DNA from: Fagopyrum homotropicum | Taxonomy: Eukaryota; Streptophyta; Magnoliopsida; Caryophyllales; Polygonaceae | NCBI GenBank assembly: GCA_033239125.1 | Contig: BSWB01000005.1 | Coordinates: 20,885,447 to 20,949,446 of the forward strand | Direction of reading: 5' to 3' | Length of the DNA: 64,000 nucleotides | Shown here: positions 19,797-30,934 of the stretch, one piece after another | Layout of the letters: every line of letters begins with the position of its first letter | Position numbering within the stretch: position 1 is the first letter of the stretch | Notes under the pieces: model-generated | What the model was told of the DNA's origin: nothing | What the model saw: only the letters and a program-made list of their open reading frames with translations | The model's database searches: none | Made by a program: the position numbers and the translations under genes

Positions 19797-21908
19797 TGTA
19801 ACACCCCGATTCTGCGGGACTCGGGATGTCACATTGGGCTAGGATCTCACAATGAATCCTGACCCTAGTCTGACAACAAGTTCACTGGACCTTACAACAT
19901 GGCACCGAAAGATATAAAAACAAATACATAAAACCGTATAAACTGTATAACCAAAGGTAAACAACAACATAGCTGAGTATGGAACGACATCCTCACACGG
20001 GAGGGAAAACAAGGCATCATCCTCACGCATGAGGGAAAACATAAACAACCCCAAAACCAACCACCTAATGTACGAGAGTCCTCGGTTTATCACCCTGTCA
20101 GATTAGCCAGCAGCGCCTATCGTGCAAACATCTACAACACGGTATGAAACCGTTAGCTAACCATACATATATAAGGTAATGCATAAGCACAAGCACAATC
20201 GTGAAAGATAAACACATCAGCATGCTATCACACATTTACCCATTTTTTATCATCTTTATATAATAGTCATTCACTCAAATCGTATATATATAGATAGATG
20301 AAAGTATGTGACACGAGGACCGATATATCCTCGCCTCTGAGTGCTATATCCAGCTGTACGAGTATCGGTCACACAACCCGTGTACCCTATGGGAGTGGAT
20401 TGCGCCCTTCCTGTAAACTAGTCTGGTCTGACGTCAGAGAACCTCTCAGACTCCATGGTAGGATGAAAGGGAAGGGTTATCACAGCCACGCAACGGAGCA
20501 GTCAATAAAACATAGGTCAGTATAAACGATATCTCATGCTATCATAGCAAACATATAACGCACACATCCCTCATGCAAACACCCAATATAGGGATGGTAG
20601 CTAAGTAAGTCCTATGGAAATACCTCAACCTCGTACTCAGCTCAACCACGATAACCTCCAATCCTGAGAGAGGGCACTGCCTAATAACAAGGCATAAAGA
20701 TATATCAAACTCTGTTCATCAAAGGGGTCACACCTAGACCCAAAGGGATCCATGAGGATCATACTCAATCTATAAGCCTCACAACCAACTAAACCTCAAT
20801 ATCTCTGCATAACTCACAATTCCTCAAATCTCAAGGTAGTATCTAATCAACATTCCTCAATCTCAATTCTAATCCTAATTTAATTAATTAACCTTTAATT
20901 AATTAATTAGATTTCGCCAGAATAAAGTTTTGCCCGCAGGCAATTTCTAAACCCCTTTTCATCAGATTTCATCAAATAAACAACCCATAATCACCAGAAT
21001 AATATAACGACCATAATGGAATTTCTAATAATCCATTTTGACAAGCCTAAAGTCAATTTAGGTCAAATCGCAGTATGGAAAACGAATAAATTCATAACAT
21101 ATTCATTATCAACCCGATTGATGATCTGAAAGAAGATTCGGAATCACAGCGACACAGGCTACGCATGGACAACATCAAATTCACCGGAATCTGAGCGACG
21201 GAACCTGTCTGGTGACATATATGCTCGACCAACCCTTCATCTGCTCGGAAATGCAGAAACTCGGTACCGATATGAAGAGAATGAAGAGAGGAATCCAGAA
21301 ACTCAAACGGAATTGAAATCGGATTAAAAACGGAGAGTAGATCTGAGTTTGAAGGTTGAGAGAAATCAGAGCTTTTACGAGGAAACGTGAAAGGAAATGA
21401 ATTAATAAAGGATTTTCCGTTATCTATAGTGAAGACGATAATTATCCTTTAACCGATCCAAAGGCGGGTCGAACCTCCTTCTCCAAACTTCTCGAGATTG
21501 GAATATTAAATTTGGAATATTGTAGGGATAATTATTCCACAACTGCTTCGGAAAACGTGCATTCCAAAACCGTCTTTCTTAGCCGTTAAGAAACGAAATA
21601 GCGACTCTTTTGGCCGTTTTACCTCTCCATGTTATTTTATATCTTGGACATATCCGATGTCCTGATCATTTCTCTCAACTGCATTTTTATTAATTGGAGC
21701 ACCCAAATGCTCCAAATAACACCGGAGGGTAAAAATAATTACCCGGGGGAAAAAGTAAAAATTTCCCCAAACATCCAAAATTACGCGAGGAACATAACAG
21801 TGGGACTCATACTCATCACTTGCGAAATCTTCGCGAGTTATATGTCAATTACTATCAACGATTAAGTTAAACAACATTAATTAGAATTCGGAAATCTTGG
21901 CTATTACA
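19797..21908. mobile_element. Solo LTR in the A2 left LTR
   Basis: A 2112-bp unit, TGTAACACCCCG...CTATTACA, flanked by TAGGC and CAGGC (one mismatch in the duplication). It matches 23733-25869 along its whole length. There are no internal genes, so it is best read as a solo LTR left by recombination. Short open frames in it are chance. Confidence 0.8.
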
Positions 21909-21910
21909 CA

Positions 21911-22105
21911 GGCAGGGGCGTAGTGGAAGGTGCAAGGGAGCTGGTCTTCGTCTCTTCAAGGCAAGTCACCGCAGGGGCGCCAAGGAGTGGCGCAGGGGCG
22001 GTGACACACTTCACGGCCGGCGCTGGAGAAGGCGCAGGGAGCGCTCCGGTGTAAGGCGTCACGCGCAGGGGCGGTGGCGAGGCTCCGCTGGGGCGGTGAG
22101 GCAAC
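21911..22105 (-). repeat. A2-family motif cluster, second block of the left LTR
   Basis: Several GCAGGGGCG(C/G) and CCGCTGGGGCGG copies, matching 29412-29604 in the right LTR. Confidence 0.65.
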
Positions 22106-22274
22106 AGAAGCTTTGCTTCGTGGACGATCTTCACTCCTAAGTGCTTATAACTCCTTCCTTAGCTTCTTTTAGTCTTCTTCTTCTGGACCAAGGAGTTAGT
22201 AGCATAAACCGACACAAATGCAATGAAAAGACTCTAAAAACTATCCTAAATGATAGTGATTCCATCACCTATCA

Positions 22275-22315
22275 AACTCCCCCATTCTTGGAGATTTTAC
22301 TCGTCCTGAGTAAAA
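22275..22315 (-). promoter_or_regulatory. A2 polypurine tract and adjoining hairpin
   Basis: Sense strand: hairpin with stem TTTTACTC/GAGTAAAA and loop AGGAC at 22295-22315, then 20 nt containing the PPT AATGGGGGAGTT, then the LTR. The position matches the A1, A3 and A4 hairpins but the stem sequence is different. Confidence 0.75.
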
Positions 22316-22645
22316 CAAATGACAGAAATTAGACTCAAAGACCTCAGGAAGCATGGGTAAGCAAGAAAGACAATAAAAACAAGAGAAAAGCCAAGAAAGA
22401 AAGAAGGAAAAGAGAGGAAATGTGAGAAAAAGGGAGAAACTACCATCCGTATTGCTACAAGAGTGGCCTACCCGGACAACCTCCTTATGACTCCCCTTCT
22501 TATGTCGCCAAACGCTGGAAGGAAAACCTACACTCGGTGTTGCTCGTTTTGCCAAGGCGCCCTTTCGGGTTTTTACGTTGCCACTCTTCTTCTTTTGATG
22601 ATCTCACTTTAACTCACATCCCTCAAGTGATGAGTATGAGTCCCA

Positions 22646-22677
22646 CCATACTTGAAGATCACTTTTCTCTCAAAGTG
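22646..22677 (-). promoter_or_regulatory. Possible internal hairpin and PPT-like site of A2
   Basis: Sense strand: CACTTT/AAAGTG stem, followed by CAAGTATGGTGGGA. It resembles the internal hairpin plus AAGTATGGGG of A1, A3 and A4 but is closer to the LTR (about 370 bp), so the equivalence is uncertain. Confidence 0.3.
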
Positions 22678-23727
22678 GAAATGAGTCAAAGATAAATGTG
22701 GGAAAGGGAAGAGAAATGTACCCCTCAGTGGGATGGTCCGGATGGACCACCAGGACCCTCCTCCGGTGGGTAAGGGAAGTGGCGGAAAAAGTGCTCTTGC
22801 TGGCGGTAGAGCGTGTCGATGCGGCTCTCCTGAGCCTCCATCCTCTCTCTAAATGAAGTCTCATAGCTGGCTTGCCAAGCCAGCTGTTGAGTCTCCAAGT
22901 GCTGCTGATGAGCTGCCTGCCAAGCATCCTGTTGGTGGTCGAACTGAGTGGTCATGGAAGAGGCGAAGCTGGACTGCCACACCTGCTGTTGCTCAAGCAT
23001 GGACCGCTGGTACTCGGTCTGCCATCCCTGGTGCTGTGTAGTCAAGGCTGCCATCTGATCCTGCAGACTCTCCATGGCCTGACTATCGTGTACTGCAATC
23101 GGCATCTCCTCATTAGTGGCGTGGGCCCGGCTGAAGCCTGTTGCGTATCTCCCAACAATATCCTCCGGAGGCCGTCTCGGAGGAACTGGGTCAGCTTGTA
23201 CGTACAAGTCGGAGAGCTCGTCTATCAATGGAAGTCGTCGGGGGAGGTATGTGACGTGACTCCCATCTACTAAAGAGAGCCAAAAGCGGTGCTCCCCGTC
23301 TCTCCTAAGGAGCCTACACCTCCTCGACATGCCCTCCGTATATAGTGGGACCTCTAATCCGTCCTCCAAGGCAGAGAGATCCATCACTCGTGCAACTAAC
23401 AAGGAGATGATCCCTCCTCCCACAATATCTCGTGGCTCATTCTTCCAAATCCGCTTCAAAGCGGTAAGGAAGAGGTATGGCCAATCCGGTACCCAGTCGT
23501 TCATGGAGAGGCAGGCGTATAGCAGTGGAAGGTCCTTAAGAGCAACCTTATTCTCCTCCTTGTGTCCACAGAAGACACTCATAAAGATCTTCGAGATGAG
23601 CCTCAAATAGGGGTGAGTGAATTTGTTGGAGTACTCGCCCCCTACATGAAACTCAGACCTGGTGGCGGCCTGCCAAAACTCCATCAAATCAGGTGTCGGG
23701 ATGGGTTCCCACCAGTCGTCGGAAGCG

Positions 23728-23732
23728 GCTAT
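23728..23732. repeat. Target-site duplication of the solo LTR in A2 ORF-1 (GCTAT)
   Basis: GCTAT at 23728-23732 and again at 25870-25874, an exact 5-bp match. Confidence 0.9.
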
Positions 23733-25869
23733 TGTAACACCCCGAATCCGCGGGACTCGGGATGTCACATTGGGCTAGGATCTCACAATGGATCCTGACC
23801 CTAGCCTGACAACAAGTTCACTGGACCTTACAACATGGCATTGACAGATATAAAACAAATACATAAAACAGTATAAACTGTACAACCCAAAGTAAACAAC
23901 AACATAGCCGAGTATATAAAACGACAACCTCACACAGGAGGTACAAAAGAACATCCTCACGCAGGAGGGGAACACAACAAACCCAAACCAACCACCTAAT
24001 GTACGAGAGTCCTCGGCCTGTCACCCTGCCAGATCACTCAACAGTGCCTAACCTGTAAACATCTACAACACGGTATGAAACCGTTAGCTAACCATACATA
24101 TATGAGGTAATGCATAAGCACAAACACAATCATGGAAGATAAACACATCAGCATGCTATCACACATTTACCCATTTATTATCTTTATATAATAACCATTC
24201 ACTCAAAAACCGTATGTATATATATATATAGATAGATGAAAGTATGTGACACGAGGACCGATACATCCCCGCCTCTGAGTGCAATGTCCAGCTGTACGAG
24301 TATCGGTCACACAATCCGTGTACCCTATGGGAGTGGATTGTGCCCTTCTTGTAAACCAGTCTGGCCCGACATCAGAGAACCTCCCAGACTCTACGGCAGG
24401 ATGAAAGGGAAAAGTTATCACAGCCACGCAGTGGGGCAGTCAATAGAACATTGGTCGGTAAAAACGACAACTCATGCTATCATAGAAAACATATAAAGCA
24501 CACACCACTCATGCAAACACCCAATATAGGGATGGTAGCTAAGTAAGTCCTACGGACTTACCTCAACCTCGTACAATCACAACCACGATCGACCTCCAAT
24601 CCAGAGAGGGACACTGCCTAATAACAAGGCATAAAGAGATATCAATACTCCTATCAATCAAAAAGGTCACATCTAGACCCAAGGGATCCATAAGGATCAT
24701 AATCAATCTATAAGCCTCACAACCAACTAAACCTCAATATCTCAACATAACTCACAATTCCTCAAATCTCAAGGTAGTATCTAATCAACATTCCTCAATC
24801 TCAATTTTAATCCTAATTTAATTAATTAACCTTTAATTAATTAATTAGATTTCGCCAGAATAACGTTTTGCCCGCAGGCAATTTCTAAACCCCCTGTCAT
24901 CATATTTCATCAAACAAACAACCCATAATCATCAGAATAATATAACGACCATAATGGAATTTCTAGTTGTCCTATTTGACAAGCCTAAACTCAATTTAGG
25001 CCAAATCGCAGTATGGAAAACGAATAAATTCATAACTTATTCGTTACTAACCCGATTGACGATCTGAAAGAAGATTTGGAATCACAACGACGCAGGCTAC
25101 GCATGGACATCATCAAATTCATCGGAATCTGAGCGACGGAACCGTTCTGGTGACATATATGCTCGACCAGCCCTCCATATACTCGGAAATGCAAAAACTC
25201 GGTACCGTTATGAAGAGAATGAAGAGAGGAATCCAGAAACTCAAACGGAATTGAAATCGGATTAGAAACGGAGAGTAGATCTGAGTTTGAAGGTTGAGAG
25301 AAATCAGAGCTTTTACGAGGAAACGTGAAAGGAAATGAATTAATAAAGGATTTTCCGCTATTTATAGTGAAGACGATAATTATCCTTTAGCAAAGACGAT
25401 AATTATCCTTTAACCGATCCAAAGGCGGGTCGAACCTCTTTCTCCAAACTTCTCGAGATTGGAACATTAAATCTGGAATATGGTAGGGATAATTATTCCA
25501 CAACTGCATCGGAAAACGTGTATTCCTAAGCCGTCTTTCTTAGCCGTTAAGAAACGAAATAACGACTCTTTTAGCCGTTTTGCCTCTCCATGTTATTTCA
25601 TATCTAGGACATCTCCGATGTCCTGATCATTTCTCTCAACTGCATTTTTATTAATTGGAGCTTCCAAATGCTCCAAATAACACCGGAGGGTAAAAGTAAT
25701 TACCCGGGGGAAAAAGTAAAAATTTCCCCAAACGTCCAAAATTACGCCAGGAACATAACGGTGGGACTCTTACTCATCACTAGCGAAATCTTCGCGAGTT
25801 ATATGTCAATTACTATCAACGATTAAGTTAATCAACATTAATTAGAATTCGGAAATCCTATCTATTACA
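23733..25869. mobile_element. Solo LTR inserted in A2 ORF-1
   Basis: 2137 bp, TGTAACACCCCG...CTATTACA, exact 5-bp duplication. It is the same family and orientation as 19797-21908. It is about 25 bp longer mainly through a tandem duplication of GACGATAATTATCCTTT near 25370-25412. The termini resemble gypsy LTRs of the Tekay/Del kind, but there is no internal region to confirm this. Confidence 0.85.
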
Positions 25870-26284
25870 GCTATAGTCACCCCTAATGTCTCGTGCAGCT
25901 GGGTGTAGTCTAATGTGTATTTTCTTTTGTTGAACTTGAATGTAAGTCCAACACACCCGTGGTCCACCGTTTCCATTTTGAAGGTGGCAATGAACTAGCG
26001 GCTGAGCTCGGGGTACGTTGGGGCGGTCGTTATCAGAAAATCCCCGAGTCTAGCGTTGTTGAGGAATTCCTGCATGCTCTCCAACATGCCCAAACGTTCC
26101 AAAGTAGGAACGTCCAGAAATCGGGTTGCATACACATCCCAACCTTGTGTAATCCTATACCTCTCCGTCACGGCTTCTGACAACTTATATTTCTTATGAT
26201 TCTCCATCTCTTGCAGTTTGAACAATCAAAGGAATTAGAAATTTCAGAAAATTGAGTGAGAAACGAACCCTCTGTTGTATTTTC

Positions 26285-26935
26285 CGCAGGGGCGGCTGAA
26301 GCAGGCGCAGGGGCGGCCAGGCGCAGGTGCGGGGGCTTGCAGGCGCAGGGGTGGGCGAAGAGTAGAGGGCGATTTGGGAGTTCGGCGAAGGTTGTGGTGA
26401 TGGGGCTGTTCTGGAGTCTTCCTTGCTGTTGTAGACGTCGCCGGAGGTGGGGAAGTGGATGGCATAGTGAGAGGGTTGAGGGGATGTTTGTGTGTGGTGG
26501 TGGTGAGGGCTGGTGTCTCAAGGGAGCGGTAGTCATCGGAGCCGGCGCAGGAGTGTTTGGATAGGGTGGTGTGAGGGCTTCCGGAGGGCACAGGGGCGTA
26601 TGGAGGCGAGGTGGCTAGGTTTCGAAGAGTGAATGGAAGGGGAATGTAAAGGGCGGTAGATGTAGGTTATTTTTGGAAAGTGTATTTTTTTTCTTTCCTT
26701 AACAAAACCGCAGGGGCGGCGGTTGTCACCGCAGGGGAGTGGCAAGGAAGAGGGGTACGCAGCCTCAACGCCGAGGGCGGCACTGAAGATGCGTGTCAAG
26801 GATGGCCGCCGCGGGAGCGTGGGGTGTCACCGCGGGGGCGGTGGCAGGTATGTTGCAGACGCTGGCCCAGCGTTGGGGGCGGCGCTGGCAATGGTGTCAC
26901 CGCGCGGGCGGGGTTACCCAGCCGTAGGGGCGGTT
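26285..26935 (-). repeat. A2-family motif clusters between gag and ORF-1
   Basis: CCGCAGGGGCGG-type sites fill 26285-26352 and 26708-26935, with variants CCGCGGGGGCGG and CCGTAGGGGCGG. The DNA between them has long GC-rich open frames on both strands that I regard as by-products of the repeats. Confidence 0.65.
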
Positions 26936-26965
26936 TTCTTGACAGAAGCTCATCTTCTTTATTCC

Positions 26966-26983
26966 TTGGGGTTGCCTCCCGAA
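26966..26983 (-). promoter_or_regulatory. Conserved post-pol hairpin in A2
   Basis: Sense TTCGGG-AGGCAA-CCCCAA: same loop as in A1, A3 and A4, stem with one C-C mismatch. It survives although pol is deleted. Confidence 0.55.
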
Positions 26984-27030
26984 TCAGCGCCTTTGTTTTA
27001 CGTCGTTGGCTCGACGTAAGGGCTCTACCT

Positions 27031-28191
27031 CTATGACTGAGCCTCCTCCTGCATCACCTTTGGGTTTATAACCGCCTGTGAAGGTAATCCTCCGGAGCAC
27101 CTAGGTTCAATTCTTGTAATGGCTTCCACCATTTGACCAACCTGTTTTTCAAGGTTCTTGATGCTAGATTCTGTAGTTTGGACATGAGTAGCAAAGTGTT
27201 TAGTCAAAACCTGCAACATATCTTCAGTTGATTGATACTTACCTTGACGGGGCTGTTGTTGTTGGTTTTGTTGATCCCTCCAACGAAAGTTCTGTTGGTC
27301 ACGCTAGTTTGGCATAAAATTCTGTGCATAGGGATCGTTCCTAGGCCTTTGTTGTTGTGGTTGTCCATAACCCATTGCGTCCACCTCAGCATCGTCATCC
27401 TGGAGATCTCACTCTTCCCGGTATTCACAACATGGACTCCTTTCTTAGCCGGGGTCCTTCCAAAGTTCCGGGTCCCTTCTGCTAGTTCCTGTATCTTTTC
27501 CAAAGCAAGGTCATGAGTAGAATTAAGAATATTACCTCCGCAAGCTGCATCGACGATCCTCCTTTCATTGTCTAGCAAGCCATTGTACAAGTACAAGACT
27601 AGATCTTGAGTTGAATATCCGTGAAAAGGACAGTTGGATCGGAGGCGTGCAAACCTTTCGAAGTACTCGTAGAGAGTTTCGTTCGCCTCTTGCTCGATGT
27701 TGCTTATAGCTTTCTTCAAGCTATTGGCCTTCTTGGCTGGAAAGTATTTCTCCAAAAACGCCTTGTGAAGGTTCTCCCAAGTGTTGATACTCCCGGATGG
27801 AAGGTGGTAATACCAATCATCCACGGAATCTTTGAGTGTGAAGCCGAATGCCCTCATCTTGATTTGTTCTTTGGTAATGTTGGCCGGCTTCATGCTCATA
27901 CACACGGTATGAACTTCCCAAGGTGTTTGATGGGGTCTTCACCACTTAGCCATGGAAGGATGGAAACAAGTGAATGAGGCCCAGCTTGAGCTCAAAATTG
28001 ACTCCTTCCCCTAATGCCGGTATAGTGACCGCAAGGGGGTTTTGAGCCAAGGTGGGCTGCGTAAGTTGACGAAGTGTACGGTCAGCCATCTCTTATTGAA
28101 GTTGTTGTTGTCTTCGTTGCCGGATGTGCGTCCTCTCAATTTCTGGATCAAAAGAAGCAAAGCCGGAGTTAGTAGGACGGGTTTGAACCAT
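27031..28191 (-). pseudogene. Gag of A2, broken
   Basis: The start is the ATG at 28191 (MVQTRPTNSGFASFDPEIER). Stops follow in the N-terminal quarter, then 27905-27204 is open and holds MRAFGFTLKDSVDDWYYHLP, INTWENLHKAFLEKYFPAKK and NCPFHGYSTQDLVLYLYNGL, a Ty3/gypsy gag capsid domain. The C-terminal part, 27219-27031, is in another frame (KNLEKQVGQMVEAITRIEPR) and stops where the protease should begin. A5 carries a close relative at 57655-58830. Confidence 0.85.
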
Positions 28192-28239
28192 AAAAATGGT
28201 TCAAACCAATAATCAATAATAACAGTAAAATACTAAAAC

Positions 28240-28257
28240 TCCCCGGCAACGGCGCCA
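28240..28257 (-). promoter_or_regulatory. A2 primer-binding site (tRNA-Asp)
   Basis: Sense TGGCGCCGTTGCCGGGGA, exact complement of the plant tRNA-Asp 3' end including CCA, 5 nt from the 5' LTR. Confidence 0.9.
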
Positions 28258-28262
28258 AAATT

Positions 28263-29781
28263 TGACCGACGGTATTTCTATAGTCGTCTATACCCAATCA
28301 AAAGTAAATCCCGACTTAGCACTAAAAACAAGTATAGTAGTTAAGTAAGGGTCGAACCCAAGAGAGTTAAGGTGTTTTAGATGCAATTATCGATTATAGT
28401 AACAAGTGACAAAGGGGGGGGTTGGTTGAATTGATGCACACAAAAACTTATGAAAACGATTAACGCGACAAGTAAGACAAGGATGGTTGAATCTACACTA
28501 GGTTGATTCTAAGCATGCAATTGCTACTTTGGTGAGTTCCTTTTACAATTTTTCAAGTAATCTCCCGTCTCGATCATATATATGTGTTTAGCCAACCGGC
28601 ATCAACACAACTTAACAGTTTAGTGTTCCGTAAACCTACAAGAACAAGTAATAAGTTAGCTTTCAAACAAAGACTAAGGGATATAAAGAGAAGATTAAAA
28701 CCGTTAAACTTATCTTTATATTTGTGTTCCTTTTCTTTAAGTAATTACAACCCGTTATTACTTAAAGTTGCTACTAGATTAAAGACCCGAACCCGGAACC
28801 TATTAATCCTAGTTGTTTGCATGCACTTTAGAACCTAAGGTGATCAATCTCAAACAATAGTAAACATGCAATTAGACAAGGGAGATCAAGGAAACACAAA
28901 GCATTACTGAATAAAAACTTATATTAAAGAAAACTTACAACCCGAGTAACAACGCAGCTTCAAACCAACCCAATGTAGCAAGGAAGTTAGTAACTCATTA
29001 CAAAGGAAGCAAGATAATTTAGGTGGATAATTTGTTGGCTAACAAGGTGGTTGATTCTAGCAATCAACCAAGGACTATTTATACTACAAAAGACACTAAA
29101 TAGGAGTAAATGGCCGGCCTAAAATAGCCACCTTTAATGCCATAAAGGTGGTGTAAACAGCGGGAGTAAAGCTTCTGACATTAAACCGCAGGGGCAGCCT
29201 TCAGTCCCGCAGGGGCGGTTAAGGCAAAAATGCTTGATCTTCTTCATGGCCGCAGGGGCGGCTAGGCAATTCCGCTGGGGCGGATCTTCAATGCTCTTCA
29301 ACCGTCTGATCCTTCGACTTCCTGACGTTTCTGATGCCAAGCCGTCGGGGTGTCCCTATGTCAACGCAGGGGCGGTGACACATCCTCTTCGTCTTCCAAC
29401 TCCCAGGTTGAGGCGTAGACAAGGGCGCAGTGGAAGGCGTAGCGGAGCTGGTCTTTGTCTCTTCAAGGCAAGTCACCGTAGGGGCGCCAAGGACTGGCGC
29501 AGGGGCAGTGACACACTTCATGGCCGGCGCTGGCGAAGGCACAGGGAGCGCTCCGGTGTAAGGCGTCACCCGCAGGGGCGGTGGCGAGGCTCCGCTGGGG
29601 CGGTGAGGCAACAAAAGCTTTGCTTCGTGGACGATCTTCACTCCTAAGTGCTTATAACTCCTTCCTTAGCTTCTTTTAGTCTTCTTCTTCTGGACAAAGG
29701 AGTTAGTAGCATAAACCGACACAAATGCAATGAAAAGACTCTAAAAACTATCCTAAATGATAGTGATTCCATCACCTATCA
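28263..29781 (-). repeat. A2 5' LTR (right copy)
   Basis: 1519 bp, TGACCGACGG...CACCTATCA on the plus strand. It matches the two halves of the left LTR with few changes. TATA at 29075-29084; GCAGGGGCGG clusters at 29186-29604. It lacks the TTACCCGGTAA array of the other Athila-type LTRs here. Confidence 0.93.
29186..29604 (-). repeat. A2-family motif clusters, right LTR
   Basis: About ten CCGCAGGGGCGG-like sites upstream (sense) of the TATA box, in the same order as the left LTR before the solo-LTR insertion. Confidence 0.65.
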
Positions 29782-29786
29782 ATGAT

Positions 29787-30103
29787 TGATCATTAAATCA
29801 TTTTGAAGAAGAATTTTTAAATTGATTTCAAAAATTTTCACCAAGATTTTGTTATCAAAATTCTAATCTTTGTTTTAAAAATTGGTTATGAATTATTAGG
29901 AACGCATGCAAATCAAAAATACGGTTATCAACGCCTTGATTCTATCAAGATCATTATATGCCTTAAATTGATTTGTCATTCTCTCTTAAAAATCCCTCCT
30001 CCTTTCCATATTATCTCTTCTTTACTTCGTTTAAAAACTTTACAGAACCCTATTGTGTTTTACTCTTTCAATTTCAAAACTCTCTCTCTCACAAACGCTC
30101 ATC
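29787..30103 (+). other. Copia element between pol and the downstream ORF
   Basis: AT-rich, no gene. It resumes the copia sequence after A2; ATGAT at 29782-29786 is the right copy of the A2 duplication. Confidence 0.45.
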
Positions 30104-30934
30104 CATGGCTCCCAAGAAATCAAACTGTCTTGCTTCAACTCACAGAGAAACTATGGCTCACATCTCCTCAATATCAGTAGCACCATCCTCTCATGAAGAT
30201 GTTGAGATCTCCACAAACATTGGGTTGCCGACAACTTGGTTTTGGAATTTCAAAGCTACAAGGACATGTTTAGACGGGTTTCAAAATCGACCTCTATGAA
30301 TGCGTGATTCTGTCGATCTAGAGTTCTTGAAGACTCTTTAGTTACCATGCATTTATTTGTTGGAAGGTTGCTCGGTTTGGAAAGTCCTTAACCCTAGAGA
30401 TGGCGCCTTCACCAGACTTACTAGGCTTTTCTATGTGAATCTAACAGCCAAAAGGGATAGGGGAACCCTAGCCCTCGAAACAGTGGTAAAAGGTACGCCT
30501 ATCATTCTTACACCAACGATTATATGTCAAATTTTAGGGCTTTCCACCACTACATCCTTTAGTCATCCGTCTCGATATAAAAGTATTAGGCTAGCAAAGG
30601 AACAATTTCTGATTCCCAACTCCTCCTCTCGACAACTTACTCACACCTCCTAAACCCTAGAAGCTAAAATTATTTTTACTCTGCTGGTCCGTTGTGTGAT
30701 TCCCCGAGTTAATTCGAGAGAACTGTTGACGGATCAAACACTAGAGTTGATCTATCAAATTATGCGCCCCAAAATCATTCATTTACCTTATGGAAATCTG
30801 CGCCCCAAAATCTTCTCTCATTTTTCCAACGACATCTCTACTGAGGACGAGCAGGTGTCGACTAGGAAAATTGATGAACACTGCCTTGAACGTCTAAGGG
30901 TTGAGAAAACTCTATCTGGAGAGTTGAAATTATA
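30104..30934 (+). pseudogene. Putative plant transposon protein (extra ORF of the copia element), broken
   Basis: Starts at the ATG at 30104 (MAPKKSNCLASTHRETMAHI). Stops follow near 30298 and 30341, then it reopens: LTRLFYVNLTAKRDRGTLAL, VKGTPIILTPTIICQILGLS, and after one more stop FTLLVRCVIPRVNSRELLTD. This arrangement (FYxNL ... VxGxxxxxTPxxIxxILGL ... LVRCVIxPR) is that of the domain annotated as putative plant transposon protein, found next to many plant retroelements. Function is unknown. It lies after pol, where Sirevirus-type copia elements carry an extra ORF. Confidence 0.6.

Larger units (their letters stand above)
18643..22274 (-). repeat. A2 3' LTR (left copy), split by a solo LTR
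   Basis: 3632 bp, which equals the 1519-bp right LTR plus a 2112-bp insertion, its 5-bp duplication and a few indels. The halves are 18643-19796 and 21909-22274. They contain GCAGGGGCGG clusters at 19563-19760 and 21911-22105. Confidence 0.9.
22725..26225 (-). pseudogene. ATHILA ORF-1 of A2, split by a solo LTR
   Basis: The N-terminal part, 26225-25875, contains GWDVYATRFLDVPTLERLGM and LGDFLITTAPTYPELSR, then an in-frame TAG at 25992-25994 followed by more family-like sequence. The solo LTR interrupts at 25869-23733 with duplication GCTAT. The C-terminal part, 23732-22725, has DDWWEPIPTPDLMEFWQAAT, YLRLISKIFMSVFCGH and a Gln-rich coiled-coil-like tail of repeated QxxWQ. This is the same family as 8251-9585 in A1 but a different branch. 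Function is unknown. The first residues of the open frame at 23768 come from the solo LTR and are not part of the gene. Confidence 0.8.
18643..29781 (-). mobile_element. Element A2: Athila-type element with gag and ORF-1 but no pol
   Basis: Bounded by LTRs with a 5-bp duplication (ATGAT), tRNA-Asp PBS and PPT, sense on the minus strand. The order is right LTR, PBS, gag, hairpin, ATHILA ORF-1, PPT, left LTR. No protease, RT, RNase H or integrase is present: the gag C-terminus is followed within about 70 bp by the post-pol hairpin. Two solo LTRs of an unrelated family sit inside it, one in the left LTR and one in ORF-1. It was inserted into the copia element. Confidence 0.93.

Noticed and set aside
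20298..24496. Short open frames repeated at 20298-20525 and 24236-24496
   Set aside because: Both copies are at the same place in the two solo LTRs and differ by frame-changing and nonsense changes; not genes.
23733..25869. Reading the 2.1-kb units as DNA transposons because of TGTAACACC...TATTACA ends
   Set aside because: The termini are the short TG...CA inverted ends of LTRs and the target duplication is 5 bp; no transposase or long terminal inverted repeat is present.
26168..27036. Several overlapping GC-rich open frames on both strands
   Set aside because: They are produced by the CCGCAGGGGCGG repeat clusters between A2 gag and ORF-1; no family features.
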